A stretch of 64,000 nt of DNA from Rhodocollybia butyracea (Eukaryota > Basidiomycota > Agaricomycetes > Agaricales > Omphalotaceae), in assembly GCA_015501585.1 (NCBI GenBank), contig JADNRY010000211.1, positions 1 to 64,000 of the forward strand. The letters are read 5' to 3'. The notes under the pieces were generated by a model. That model did no database searches. It had not been told where the DNA came from and saw only the letters and a program-made list of their open reading frames with translations. This document shows, one piece after another, positions 22,230-33,078 of this stretch. The translations under genes and the position numbers were made by a program. Within the stretch, counting starts at the first letter, position 1; every line of letters starts with the position of its first letter.

Positions 22230-23660
22230 TGGCATTTCTTTCAGGAATTACAACCCAATTCTCGGCTCAATATCTTCGAACCCAGTCACCGATTATTTAC
22301 ACAATGAGAAATGCTGTTGAACATACCAATTCCTTAATGTAAATCCCTCCTGTTTGATGCGTCAGCCGCGAGGTGAAAGGTGACAGGAACCGAGAGGTTA
22401 GACTGGAGATTTTGACAAGAATCACAGAGAAATGGATGCTGGCGGTGAACCTGTCCTTTTCCAGAGAAAGAACAGATATTCCACTACTTATTTCGGACAG
22501 TTTTGATGATCTTGCTCAGAACATTCAGAAGTCTCGAAATTGCTTGGAATTTCCTGGATGAATCACAACCCAATTCCTGGGTCAATATCTTTAAGCCAGC
22601 CGCTGATACCTATGACGAATTAAAAGGACGGAAGTATACGACAGGAAAAGTCGCCGTGCACGACGTATGATGCCACCAGTTGGAACGAGGTTAGACTGGA
22701 ATTTTTAGCAAGAATTACAAAAAATGAATATGGCAGTGAACTTGTTCGTTTCTAGACAATGCTCAGACATACCTCTGAAGCGACGAATTCTTCAGTGTAA
22801 AATCGTGGCTCTTTCAAGCCGCTCGAAAGGAAACGAAAATTTTAGCAAGAATTACAGAAAAATGATATTAGCAGCGAAGGCGTCCGGGTCCAGAGGAGTA
22901 CAGAGCACTATTTCCGACAGCTTGGATGATTTTGTTCAGATCATCAAGGAATCTCGAAATGATCGTAATTTGTACAACCCAACTCCTGGCTCAACATCTG
23001 CGAAGTCAGTCGCTGATTTCTAGTGCGATTTAGAAGAATGGAAATGTCGTCATACGAATCCTTCAATGTAAAGTTGCATAAGGCTTTCGCCAAAGCCACC
23101 AATCGAAAGGCGCTCGGAGGTTAGAATGGGAGTGTTGGAAGAATTGCAGAAATGAATAATGGTGGTGAACTTGTGCGTGTCCTGGGGAAGTGCGGGGAAA
23201 TTACTATTTCGGTTGAATGTTATCAAAGAGTCTCGAAATTGATCGAAGTTTCCTCAATGAATTACGTCCTCATCACTGGCTCAATACCTTCAAAGCCAGC
23301 TACTGATGCCTGCAACGATTCAAAAGAACAATGCAAATGCTGTTGGACATTGGAACTCAACGTAAAATAGCCTTGCATGATACATGATACCTCCGTCAAA
23401 GCCAGCACTTACCAGGTTTAGACTGGGTTTTTGGTGAGAGTGAGAGAAATGAACAATGGCGGCAGGTTCATTTCTAGCATGAGCTCACTGCAAGGAGGCC
23501 ACCAATAAACTCCTCCGACACCTCCGACACGGACACCCGACATCAGATGATTGGGGTGATTTTGCCAAGATTTTGCCAAGAACACCAAATTATTCTCGAA
23601 ACACAATACATTTTCGAAAACAGTTCTTGTCAAAGGTTCAGAAGATAAGTGAAGCAAAAG
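22230..23660. repeat. Degenerate repeat array upstream of hydrophobin A
   Basis: About four diverged units of roughly 300-400 bp. They carry recurring blocks: GGCTCAATATCTTCGAA (near 22,260, 22,577, 22,986, 23,277), AGACTGGAATTTTTAGCAAG-like, ATGAACAATGGCGGTGAAC-like and GCCTCCGTCAAAGCCA. No coding frame is conserved across units. Confidence 0.75.
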
Positions 23661-23689
23661 TGCCCGTGAGCTACGAGTTGCTATTGGTC

Positions 23690-23905
23690 TCTAAATCTAG
23701 ACATTCCTTCATCATCAAATCTATTATAGTGGCGTCCTTACTCTCAATCAAACCTCAATTTGGCAAGTTCGAGTTGACAAGAAAGTGTCAAGCTGACATG
23801 GCCCTAAGACTCAATTACGCGTTAATCGATTATATATGTTATAACGCGAAACGACCTAAGGAAATAGTGGTACAGGAAAGGATCGGTACCTCATATGCAA
23901 TATGT
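23690..23905 (+). repeat. Dispersed repeat R1
   Basis: It shares TGGCGTCCTTACTCTCAATC, CAAGTTCGAGTTGACAAGAA and GGAAAGGATCGGTACCTCAT with the other R1 copies. Confidence 0.7.
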
Positions 23906-23999
23906 ATTCTACTACAGAAGCTCGTAGTTCAAGTCAGGGGACAGGAATTCAGGAAATTCTCTTTTTTTGAATGCTAGCCACTGGTAATTAGGCCACAAG

Positions 24000-26975
24000 A
24001 CCCATCGACTTTGTGTATACTAGATACTAGCTGCTTCAATAGCGGTGGCGGCGGAGTAAACAGAACACTTTGAATGAACGGACAATGCGTCTCTAGTTTA
24101 CTCCTCTCCTTTCCAATCATCCCAGTCCAGGCATACTTAGCATACCACCCTTCCCACCCCCCAACTCGGTCCTTATCTCTTGTCCCACCTAATATCTTCC
24201 TAGGTCTCCTCCATCTCCTCGGTTCAAGCCCAAGAACGTTCTCGATGATCTCTGCTGCAAAGTACCTATCGAACAAACGAACATTGAACAATGCCATCAG
24301 CACACCATGACGACTCAGATACGGCTCACAAGAGCGCAACGGAAGATTTCAAAAAAAAAAACCCCTCGAAAACTCCCCACCTCCCTTCTCCCCCATCCCC
24401 TCTATCCCTAACACATCTTCCTCCGATTCATCACCCATCCCATATCCAACCTTCCCCTTTCCCGTCTCCAATATTATCGCCCTCGCTCTTGATAACATGC
24501 CCATACCCCATCGAGCTTGTATCGTTGTACAACGCCATACATGTGTTAACTACCTTTGTTGCACACCTATATCACTGTTTAATTGGTTGTCACTCCTCCA
24601 TATTTGCATCTGAGTTGTCTTCCCCGCTAATCTGAAGTTCTTACCAATGACCGCTGCTCACACATAGTAACATCCCACATTGCACTTGCAATAGCTTCAC
24701 GGAGGTTCTATCCTGCTTGCATTCAACTGACAAGTCTCCCTGTGTAGCAAGTAGATCTTTTGGATCAAGATGCAAAGCAGGAATGGTATCAAGCAAGTCA
24801 GGATCAATATGTTGTCATAAGAAAATGTTTTCAGTAAATACGTTTTCCGCCCTTCCATCAGCTAATTTCCATAACGAGTGCGATATAGACAGCTTTGACC
24901 AATGTCAGTCCCAGATATTGTAAAGCAACTCGGTCAACACCTTTCCGACCCGACACTCGCAGCCGATGAGAACTCCTACTCTCCTCCACCCAACAGATAT
25001 GTAAATCTCAACGCAGTCCAAACATGCCATTGATCACTTAAATGGCCTCGGCCTACCATCGTATCACGACTTTAAGTTTCCGCTCAAGGCGCGCAACCAT
25101 ACAGGGGGGTAATAGTTCTATACATTCCACAACTCATACGATCAGACTTGAATAGTATTAACCTGGAATATTCCTAAAGCAATGGAGTGACGCGTTAGAA
25201 CAAACTACTTACCAGTGTTTGTTGTCAAACTTGACATAGTTTCCCTAGATCACAACATTTATTAATCACACAATTTAAATCACATATGAACAAAACCAAA
25301 CAGAGATAGAGAAAAATCAGGGAAGCATGTGAACCCAGTGTAACGACGAAAAACAGGGGGGAGGAAGCTTCTCCCTAAGCGGTGTAAGACGCTGAACAAG
25401 TTCCAGTAGTTTGGCTGGAAATTATCCTGATCCTCTGTAAATTCGATCACCAGACCCATCGATGCGTACTTTGAACACTTCAGTCGCGGCGACGACGGGA
25501 AAACGGACGAAACATTTGTAAAATATTCAGGGGCAAAGCATTCCACACTCGTTCCCAATCATACTGGTCCAATCATAGTTGTTGTACCATTTTCCCCCAC
25601 TCCTTATTGATATCCCCGTCCTGACTTCGCCGTCGTTTTATCCGTCGTCATTCATGTCGTCATTGCCTTCCCCATGCCAGCAATTCGTCGGGTAGTGCCC
25701 GACTCACTCACTTAGGTCCAATGCCCTCTTGCCGAACAGTGAGCTAATATGAAACCATGCAACTACGAAGTTTGCCCGTTATCTACATCTCCAATTAGTC
25801 AGCCCAAACCTCAGGCTCAAAGAAATCCTACACCTCAGTCAACTCCAGTCCACATCCGCATCATTCTCTCACCAAGCCTAGTTCTTGCCTTCCGTAAAAC
25901 CTTTTACACAAAACCTCTCCTAAGACATTTAATGAAAAGGAATCGTCGAAGCTCGTACTTGAAGCAGAAATCACAATTCAATGGCTGTTGTGTCCGTTTG
26001 TTGAAAGGCGAATTAGTCTGATAAGATGAGGGATTGAGGAACATAACTGCCTTCGATGGAGTCTGAACGCAGTGCACCCAATGAATACGAGGGTGAGTCA
26101 TTGTCTTATCGTCCCAATTCAGTGACATTATCATTGGGGTCATTCTGAGAAGAAACAAATTCAGTGTCGGGTTCAGAAACAATAAAGATAGTGCACTCAC
26201 TGCAAACTTTCCATCGCCCATAATCGCCCTGGCGCGCGCCGTATCCTGGTCCTTCTGATCCGCCATCCCACCCCCAAACTTTTCTTGTCGGAGTATCTCA
26301 GTAAGCGTGGTGCTGTCATTGTAAGCGTGGTGCTGTCATTGTCAGCGTTGAACCGAGCGAGTTCGTGCGCCTTGGGTTGTGGGTTTCAAAGTGCTGTGTG
26401 GGGAAAGACATTCATTAGCGTTAGTCTGCGTCCTTCGTTGATCAAGTACACTGCGTTCTTCCACCGCTTCTTCCCAAGCTTCCAATGACCCGAATCGCCC
26501 CAGAGCGATTTCAAGAACACCGCGGCCTTCTTTGTCTGCAGTTTCGTAGACTCGTTTCAGACGAGTTATTTGCCATTGTGACTCGGGACCGCCAGGAGTA
26601 AAGTGCGATTTGGGAGAGGTTCAGTGATATCGTCGGTTTCCTATGTTTTCATCACATTCTCCAATGCTGTCGTTCTCTTGCTCTCTCCAGTTCCTTCTCC
26701 TCGCCTTTTCTCTGAACTTCGGTACTGATATTGGAGAAAAAGACTCTACGGTGGACGAGGCCCTAGGGCCCTAACATCCACTCATAAATCTCGAAGGAGC
26801 AGCAGGAGCTTGCTCGCAAATGTCGTTGTCAATAGTCTTCCCACATATCTGTTTCCGTTTAGGTTGGTTGTCTGAGCGGTCTTCATCGTGATGGCCGTTT
26901 TTTTAGCCAACATCCCCTTGTCGGATCGTCTATGATTAGAAGGTACTACTGAAAGAAGAGGAGAACTGGATGAAG
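24000..26975 (-). pseudogene. Dead CWF19-like gene (copy 2, minus strand), interrupted
   Basis: The right part (25,930-26,975) matches 34,350-36,000 of the intact copy, including the N-terminus (lysine/arginine-rich, 26,780-26,960), FGSLEAWEEA-like sequence and MADQKDQDTARARAIMGDGK. It lacks about 560 bp corresponding to 34,845-35,405, carries a 20-bp tandem duplication (TAAGCGTGGTGCTGTCATTG, twice, near 26,300-26,340) and has several stops. The left part (24,000-24,480) matches the last two exons. Between them, 24,480-25,930 is unrelated to CWF19 and includes hydrophobin 3'-flank sequence. The HIT-domain exons are missing. Confidence 0.8.
24830..25560. repeat. Hydrophobin 3'-flank relic without a gene
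   Basis: The segment at 24,840-24,925 (TTCCGCCCTTCCATCAGCTA) and at 25,185-25,350 (CACAATTTAAATCACAT, GAGAAAAATCAGG, AAGCATGTGAACCCAG) matches the 3' flank of hydrophobin copy A (20,760-20,850 and 21,150-21,310). It also matches, inverted, the 3' flank of the hydrophobin at 40886. No hydrophobin exon lies beside it. Confidence 0.65.
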
Positions 26976-27109
26976 CTACGTGAGCTGAGCTTGGAGGTAA
27001 ACAGTCAAGGTTCAACTCCGGACCGGGATAGGCGTCTAGCACGTGACCCTAAAGCGTGCGCCTGGCTCAGCGTCTACAATTCCTGCTAGTTGGTCAACGT
27101 ACCCGTAAT

Positions 27110-28660
27110 CTCGGGATGTGCGAGGCCGCTGCCCTACTCGGGCTGCTTGGCATGATCTTACTCATGCAAAGGTTGGCTTCCCAAGACCCCCCAAAACTTC
27201 GAACAGTCTTCTAAGAGAATGTCACCCTGCCAGGATCTATGAGGGCCCCGGAAACTCCCCTCAGACCTTGTCCGCCAAAAAATCCTCAAGTACGCTATGA
27301 TTTTGGGCTCAAGTACGCTATTTCGGACAAGGATCGTCACGTGAATCAAAAAAATTCGCTAAAAATTCCAAAAAATCCCCAAAAAATCCTAGACTGTCCT
27401 ACAGGCTTCTGCGTGTGCTACAATCCAAGCATTACTGTGAGAAACATTTCTGGCAAGTATTATAATTTTCAACACCGGTAAGGCCTTGAGAACCTTTTTC
27501 GCGCCCTGTTTTTGAATTCGAAACGCCTGCCACCGTTTCCCAGGACAGCCATTTAGCTAGGTGAAGCATACACTAGCATACAATGTATCCTTCCCGAGGT
27601 GATACAAGATATTAGCGACAGGCGCATGAGTATGAAGATGGTACTTGTGGCTTTCGCCGCAAGCTGGATATCGTCTAGCTCATCGGGCGAGAACATAATC
27701 TAACAACAATAGGACAACAGAAAGGTACATTTTTGTACGGCTTATGCTTTTGTTGCAGGTACCGGTTGGCTCTCGGCTTTGGCATGCTTCTTTGGAGTAG
27801 AAGCCCCTCAAATTTTCGGTTCGGCGCTGGCGCGCCAGCCTAAAGTACGTTTTGTAGGACAGGGAAGCGGACCATCTGGCCTAAAATACGCTATTCCGGA
27901 CAAGGTCTGGGGGGAGTTTCCGGGGCCCTGATCTATGAGAGGGCAGCGGCACTCGTATATCGAGTGTGTACCGGTTGAGTAGGAGACGTGGAATGAGTTG
28001 GAGGGTTCTTTCAAGGTTAGTGCGACTTTTACTATGTTTATCGTTAGCTGGTTGTTAGTTATGATATGGTTATGCACGACTAGCGGCTATAACTAAGAAT
28101 GAATGCGCATGCTACATGTATACCCCACCCAAGAGTACATACTCTCATCAGGCTCCGAATGGTCGACCCGCAACAAACTCATCGTTTTTTCCTCCCGCCC
28201 TGGTAAGTTCCACCGGTCCATGGCCCCGAATTTGCCTATTTCATGTTCAGTTTGATTATAGGGCCCAAGGGGTATGAGCTTGTTATCGAGAGCGAACGCA
28301 ATGGTATTGGAATTGGGAAGGGGAAGGCTGGGTATAGGATGGGTGATGAAAAGGATGTGCTGGGGATGGAGAAGACGGGGGAGAAGAGCGGTGGGGAGTT
28401 TTCGAGGTGGGTTTTTTCTAAATCTTCCGCTCTCGTTGTAAGCTGTATCTGTGTCATCGTGGTATCCTGATGGTGTTTATTCAATAGGTACTTTACATCA
28501 GAAATCATCGGGAAAATTCAAGACGAACCGAGGAGGAGACCTAGGAAGATTCTGGGCGGAATGAAGGATAAGGAGTGGGTTGGGGGATAGAAGCGGTGGT
28601 AAGTATGACTGGACAGGGATTCGGGAAGGAGGCAAGAGGAGTGAACTAGAGATGCCTTAC
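27110..28660 (+). pseudogene. Dead CWF19-like gene (copy 3, plus strand), split by a transposon
   Basis: It begins with LMQRLASQDPPK (near 27,165) and ENVTLPGSM (near 27,220). It is then interrupted by the element at 27242-27929 and resumes with MRGQRHSYIECVPVE-like sequence. Further on are SSGSEWSTRNKLIVFSS, the glycine-rich exon (near 28,300-28,410) and the last exon with EPRRRPRKILGGMKDKEWVG. Stops and frameshifts are present. Confidence 0.8.
27242..27929. mobile_element. Non-autonomous hAT-like DNA transposon, 688 bp, 8-bp target duplication
   Basis: Perfect terminal inverted repeats start AGGGCCCCGGAAACTCCCC, and similarity continues through CAGACCTTGTCCG. GATCTATG is duplicated on both sides (27234-27241 and 27930-27937). 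Removing the element and one duplicate restores the CWF19-like sequence of the other copies. The interior is AT-rich on the left and has no transposase frame. An 8-bp duplication and AGGG termini fit hAT-type elements. Confidence 0.85.
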
Positions 28661-29149
28661 CTGTTCCCCTGATTATTCAAAGCATTTAGTTTTCCCGTCG
28701 CCGCCGCTCTGATGCAGTTAGTATTTAGTATATCTAGTATACACATCAATGGATCTTGGGCCCGTTTAGTATCTAAGAACAGATAATCCACAGCTAAATC
28801 ACTGAACATCTTAGGAGGAGTTCCCTCCCCCCGACTTGAACTACAAGTAGTTTCTGTAGTAGTTTTTGTATTGGGATTCGTCCCTGACTAAGTAAAATGG
28901 GAACAAGGATACGCATCTGCACGTATACTAGGTGAGGAATCTCAAGAGAAACTTGGGGTTTTTTGACAAGGATTATTAGGAACTGGGCCTACTTGGTGGG
29001 ATGGCGTGGATGTGGAGTCGGAGTTGCCTAAGGCGGTTGCCAGTTTCTTTGAGCTGAAGTTGGGTGACGAGGAAACTGCGAGAAGGTTCAGAAAATAAGT
29101 GAAGCAAAAGAGCTACTCGCTATTGATCCTGTGATTTCCTTCATCCACG

Positions 29150-29345
29150 GCAGAACTTAGTGCAATGGGGTCCTTATCCTTACTATCAAACTTCAATCTG
29201 GCCAGTTCGAATTCAAAAGAAGGCGCCAAGCCATTCTATCCGATACATTAGCGTTGAGGACCAATTCCGCGTTAGTCATTACATCGAGACGAAAGAGGTA
29301 ACGAGTGGCGGAACGACATAGGGAAGGTTAGAACATGAAGGGATC
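29150..29345 (+). repeat. Dispersed repeat R1 (intact target site)
   Basis: It shares ATGGGGTCCTTATCCTTACT and the GGAACGACATAGGGAAGG segment, the empty counterpart of the site occupied by the transposon at 18762-20528. Confidence 0.75.
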
Positions 29346-30302
29346 GGCGCCTTGTATGCATGTTCACCGTCCTAGTCACTTTTCTCATTAGCGAATGTCA
29401 GTGCAGAGGATTGATGCAAATTATGACTACAATACTGTACACGGCACTCGGGAAAACAATTCACACTCCTTCCTGAAGAAGGAGATGCACCCTTAAGGCC
29501 CAGGAATTTGAAAGTTTCAATTTTTACACATCTCAAGAAGCGCATAACCCACGTCGGGGTTTTTCAACCTTCCCTGAGCTAATTTCCATAACGAGCGTGA
29601 TATTGACAGCTTTGACCAACGTCAGTCTCAGATATCATCTTCTTTTACAGAAAGTACAACGACCACTGAAAATTATCCCGTAAATTCAATGTGGAGGAGG
29701 CTGCTAGTAATTGGTCAACACCATTCGATACTCTTGTGTACGCATATAAGGATGAATATGAATAGCGGACGAACACTCCTTGAGTGAGGCTCCTGTTTTC
29801 CTTCCATCACAAATGCTATGTAAATATGTCGTCTTGCCATAGACACTCATACCAACATAGTATATTGACTATCTTTTTGAAACATAGAACTCTAGATTCC
29901 CCAGCTAACTGGAATAGGGAACATTCCTAAACTAGTAATCAAGTGGTGAACGGCCGAACAAACTGCCAGTGCTTGTCGTAAGATCTGCTTCGTTGTCCTC
30001 ATGCATAATCGCACAATTTAAATCACATTTGAAAGCCCAAGTAGTACACAAAGATAGAGAAAAATCAGGAAGCATGTGAACCCAGCGTAACGACAAAGAA
30101 CCTGTCGAAGTCTTGGTACACCGCATTGTAAGCCCAAGTAAACCAGATACAGAACGGAAATTGACATATTGAGAGTAGGGAAGAAGTGAGACCGCGAGAC
30201 GATGGAGGACCTATCGACTCAAGCCTTGGTACACTACATACAGATTCAGGACAGCCAAAGGAAAAAAGTGCCCGTGAAACTTCCCAAAAGATATTATCTC
30301 CT

Positions 30303-30836
30303 TTAGGCCGCGATGCAGCCCACGGAAATGAGGCCACCCTGGGGAATAATTAGTCTTCAAGGAATTCACAATGTAAATGGGAGCTTACCAGAGCGTTATT
30401 CTCGCAGCAGACACTTTGAGCGGTGCAGGTCCCGCCAAGGACATCGAGGCCAGTGCAGTCGAGACCAAGGAGAAGGTCGACACCCTCAACAGCGATCTGA
30501 AGCGCGTTGAGAATGAAGGAACCTAGAAAAGACTCTTGCTAGAATATTTTGTCAGCGACATCAATTACTTTATATAGATTTTCTTACATCCAAGGTCTGC
30601 GTGCAGCACTGAATGGCCCCAGTGCTGCATTGAGTAGCGCTCGTAGGTGTCGGGGCCGGCTAAAACGTATGTTCATGAGCATGCAAAGTAAAGGTTGCAG
30701 GAAAGAGTTAGCTCACCGTGGTGACCGTCACAGTGGTGGTGGGGACGTTGCGCTTTTCAACTGCCGGAGAGGCGGCGGCGAGAAGAGTGAAAGCAAACAA
30801 GATGTAGAAAGCAATAGTAGAGATACGAGAGAACAT
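30303..30836 (-). CDS. Class I hydrophobin (copy B)
   Basis: Same four-exon structure and length as copy A. Exons 1 and 2 are identical to A (signal peptide, VEKR, CSTGAIQCC). The end of exon 3 and exon 4 differ: LGGTC and AQSVCCENNAL, then GGLISVGCIAA. About nine base differences fall in the last ~110 coding bases and six of them change residues; none were seen in the rest of the coding sequence. All eight cysteines and all splice sites are kept, so it should make a functional surface protein. The core promoter is conserved at 30,865-30,914. Confidence 0.9.
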
Positions 30837-30864
30837 ATTGACTGAGTGTGTTTGTTTGGATGTG

Positions 30865-30914
30865 TCGAAAGGTTGTTCGATGGTTTGGATAGAGGATTCT
30901 GACCAGCTTTTATA
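30865..30914 (-). promoter_or_regulatory. Hydrophobin core promoter (copy B): TATA box plus 17-bp dyad
   Basis: TATAAAAG at 30914-30907 and ATCGAACAACCTTTCGA at 30881-30865, a 50-bp span. Confidence 0.75.
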
Positions 30915-31019
30915 CTCGAAATCTGGAAAATATATAGTCAGAGAACCATAGGTAGTGTGTTGAAAGGACAACCACATGAAACGTCCCAAGGCACGTCCTT
31001 TGCGGTCAAAGAATTGAAC

Positions 31020-32470
31020 GATGTCAGTGGCTTTGACATCTGTGAGATGGCATTTTTTTCAAGGATTACAGGATTACATCCCAATTCTTGGCTCACTATC
31101 TTTGAAGCCAGTCGCTGATGTCTTTAAAAGATGGAAAGGCTGTCGAACATACAGATTCTTCAATATAAATTATTACTTGATGCCTCCGTCAAAGCCACAA
31201 GCTGAAAGGAGCCGAAGTTAGACTGGAATTCTGGCAAGAATTACAGAAAAATGAACAATGGCGGTGAACGTGTCCTTGTCCCAGATCATAGAAACCACTA
31301 TTTCGGACGGTTCATAGTTTTTCTCAGAACATTGAAAATTAATCGTATTCTCTATGAATTACAATCCAATTCTTGGCTCAATATCTTCGAAGTCAGCCAC
31401 CGATCTCTACAGCCGTCCAAAAGAATGGAAATATCGTTGATCTTAGGAACTCGTAATGACAAAGTCACCTTGCACAATACACGACTCCGTCAAAGCCACA
31501 AGGTGTCAGGGAACCAATGTTAGACTGGCAACGTTGGCAAATCACAGAAAGGAACATGACGGTAATATGTTTGTGCCCAGAGAATGCTCAAAATGCGAAT
31601 AGAACTCTTTCCTTAAATGTAAAACTGCTTCGTATAAGGCTTCCGTCCGGCTAAGTACCTGTCGAAAGAAACGAAGTTCGAATAAAAATTTTGCAGGAAG
31701 AATTGCCGAAATGAAAATGGCGATGAACGTGTCCTATGTCTAGGGGAAGTACGGGGAATTTACTATTCCGAGTGATTTTGTTCAGAGTCTATCTCCTTAA
31801 TGAAATCCCAGGCTCAATATCTTCGAAGCCGACCACTGATATCTACGACGATTTAAAATGTAAACGCTGTTGAACATGATGCCTCCGTCAAAGTGAAAGG
31901 AGCGTTAGATTGGAAATTTTGGCAAGAATCACAAAGAAATGAATAGTGACGGTGAACGTGTCTGCCGTGCACAGAGCCGGGAGATCAGAGAAATCCATTA
32001 TAAGCTTGGGCAGCGGATGTCTACCTCAATGAATTAATTGCAGTTCAATTTCTAGCTCAATACCTTCAGCTACTGACCCCTACAATGATTTTAAAAAAAC
32101 AATGGAAATGCTGTTGAACTACGAGTTTTTTGATGTAAATTGCCTTGCATGATACATGATGCCTCCGTCGAACTTGCCACCACTTGAAAGGAACCGAGTT
32201 TAGTCTTCAACTCTAGTAAGAATGACTCGAGAGATGAATAAATAGCGGTGAACACCATCCTCATGTCCAGCATAAACTCACTAAGTACTACAAAGAGTCC
32301 ACCAATAAAATCTTTCGACACAGACACCGAACATCAGATAGTTAGAATGATTTCGTCAAGAATATCAAATAAATTATTCTCGAGTCATGGCACATTTTCG
32401 CCCGGGCCAACAGTCGTTCCCAAAGGAAGACTCTTGAAGCAAAAGTGCACATGGCAAGCTACTTGCGATT
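31020..32470. repeat. Degenerate repeat array upstream of hydrophobin B
   Basis: Counterpart of the array at 22,230-23,660. GGCTCAATATCTTCGAAG-type blocks occur near 31,087, 31,374, 31,811 and 32,053, and GATGCCTCCGTCAAAG near 31,180, 31,880 and 32,160. Confidence 0.75.
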
Positions 32471-32499
32471 GATTTTACTACATACTAGATAACATACCC

Positions 32500-32790
32500 T
32501 TTATCCATCAGATCCATAGCAGAACCTATTACAGTGGCGTCCTTAATCTTACTCTAATCAAACATCAATCTGGCAAGTTCGAGTTGAAAAGAAATGGCCA
32601 AGCAGCTTTATCCGACGGCGTGGCGCTGACATTCATATATGCTATACGTAGACAACACAAAATGACATAGAGAATGGCGACACAGGAAAGGATCGGTGCC
32701 TTATATGTATCTAGAACAAAAGAGACGACGCGAAACGACCTAAGAAAATAGTGGCACAGGAAAGGATCGGTGCCTCATATGCAGATATAT
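32500..32790 (+). repeat. Dispersed repeat R1 with a partial internal duplication
   Basis: It contains CAGTGGCGTCCTTAATCTTA, GGCAAGTTCGAGTTGAAAAG and two copies of CACAGGAAAGGATCGGTGCC (near 32,690 and 32,755). Confidence 0.7.
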
Positions 32791-33078
32791 ATACTAGTTT
32801 TCCGTCCTCGACAGGGCGTGATTTTTCTCCCATTAGCGAATCCCAATATAGAAACAACTACAGAAGCTACTCGTAGTTCAAGTCAGGGGAGAGGAATTTC
32901 TCCCAAGACGTTTAGGAATTTAACTGGACATTATCTCTGCTTTTGAATGCTACCCACTGAGAATTGGGCCACAAGACCGATTATACTACATACTAGCTGC
33001 TTCAATAGCGGTAGCGACGGAATAAACAAAACACTTTGAATGATCAGGGGAACAGATAACGCGTCTGTAGTTTACTCC

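Larger units (their letters stand above)
29322..30955. repeat. Segmental duplication copy B (hydrophobin gene plus flanks)
   Basis: Nearly identical to 20,532-22,160. See the hydrophobin A and B genes for their differences. Confidence 0.85.
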
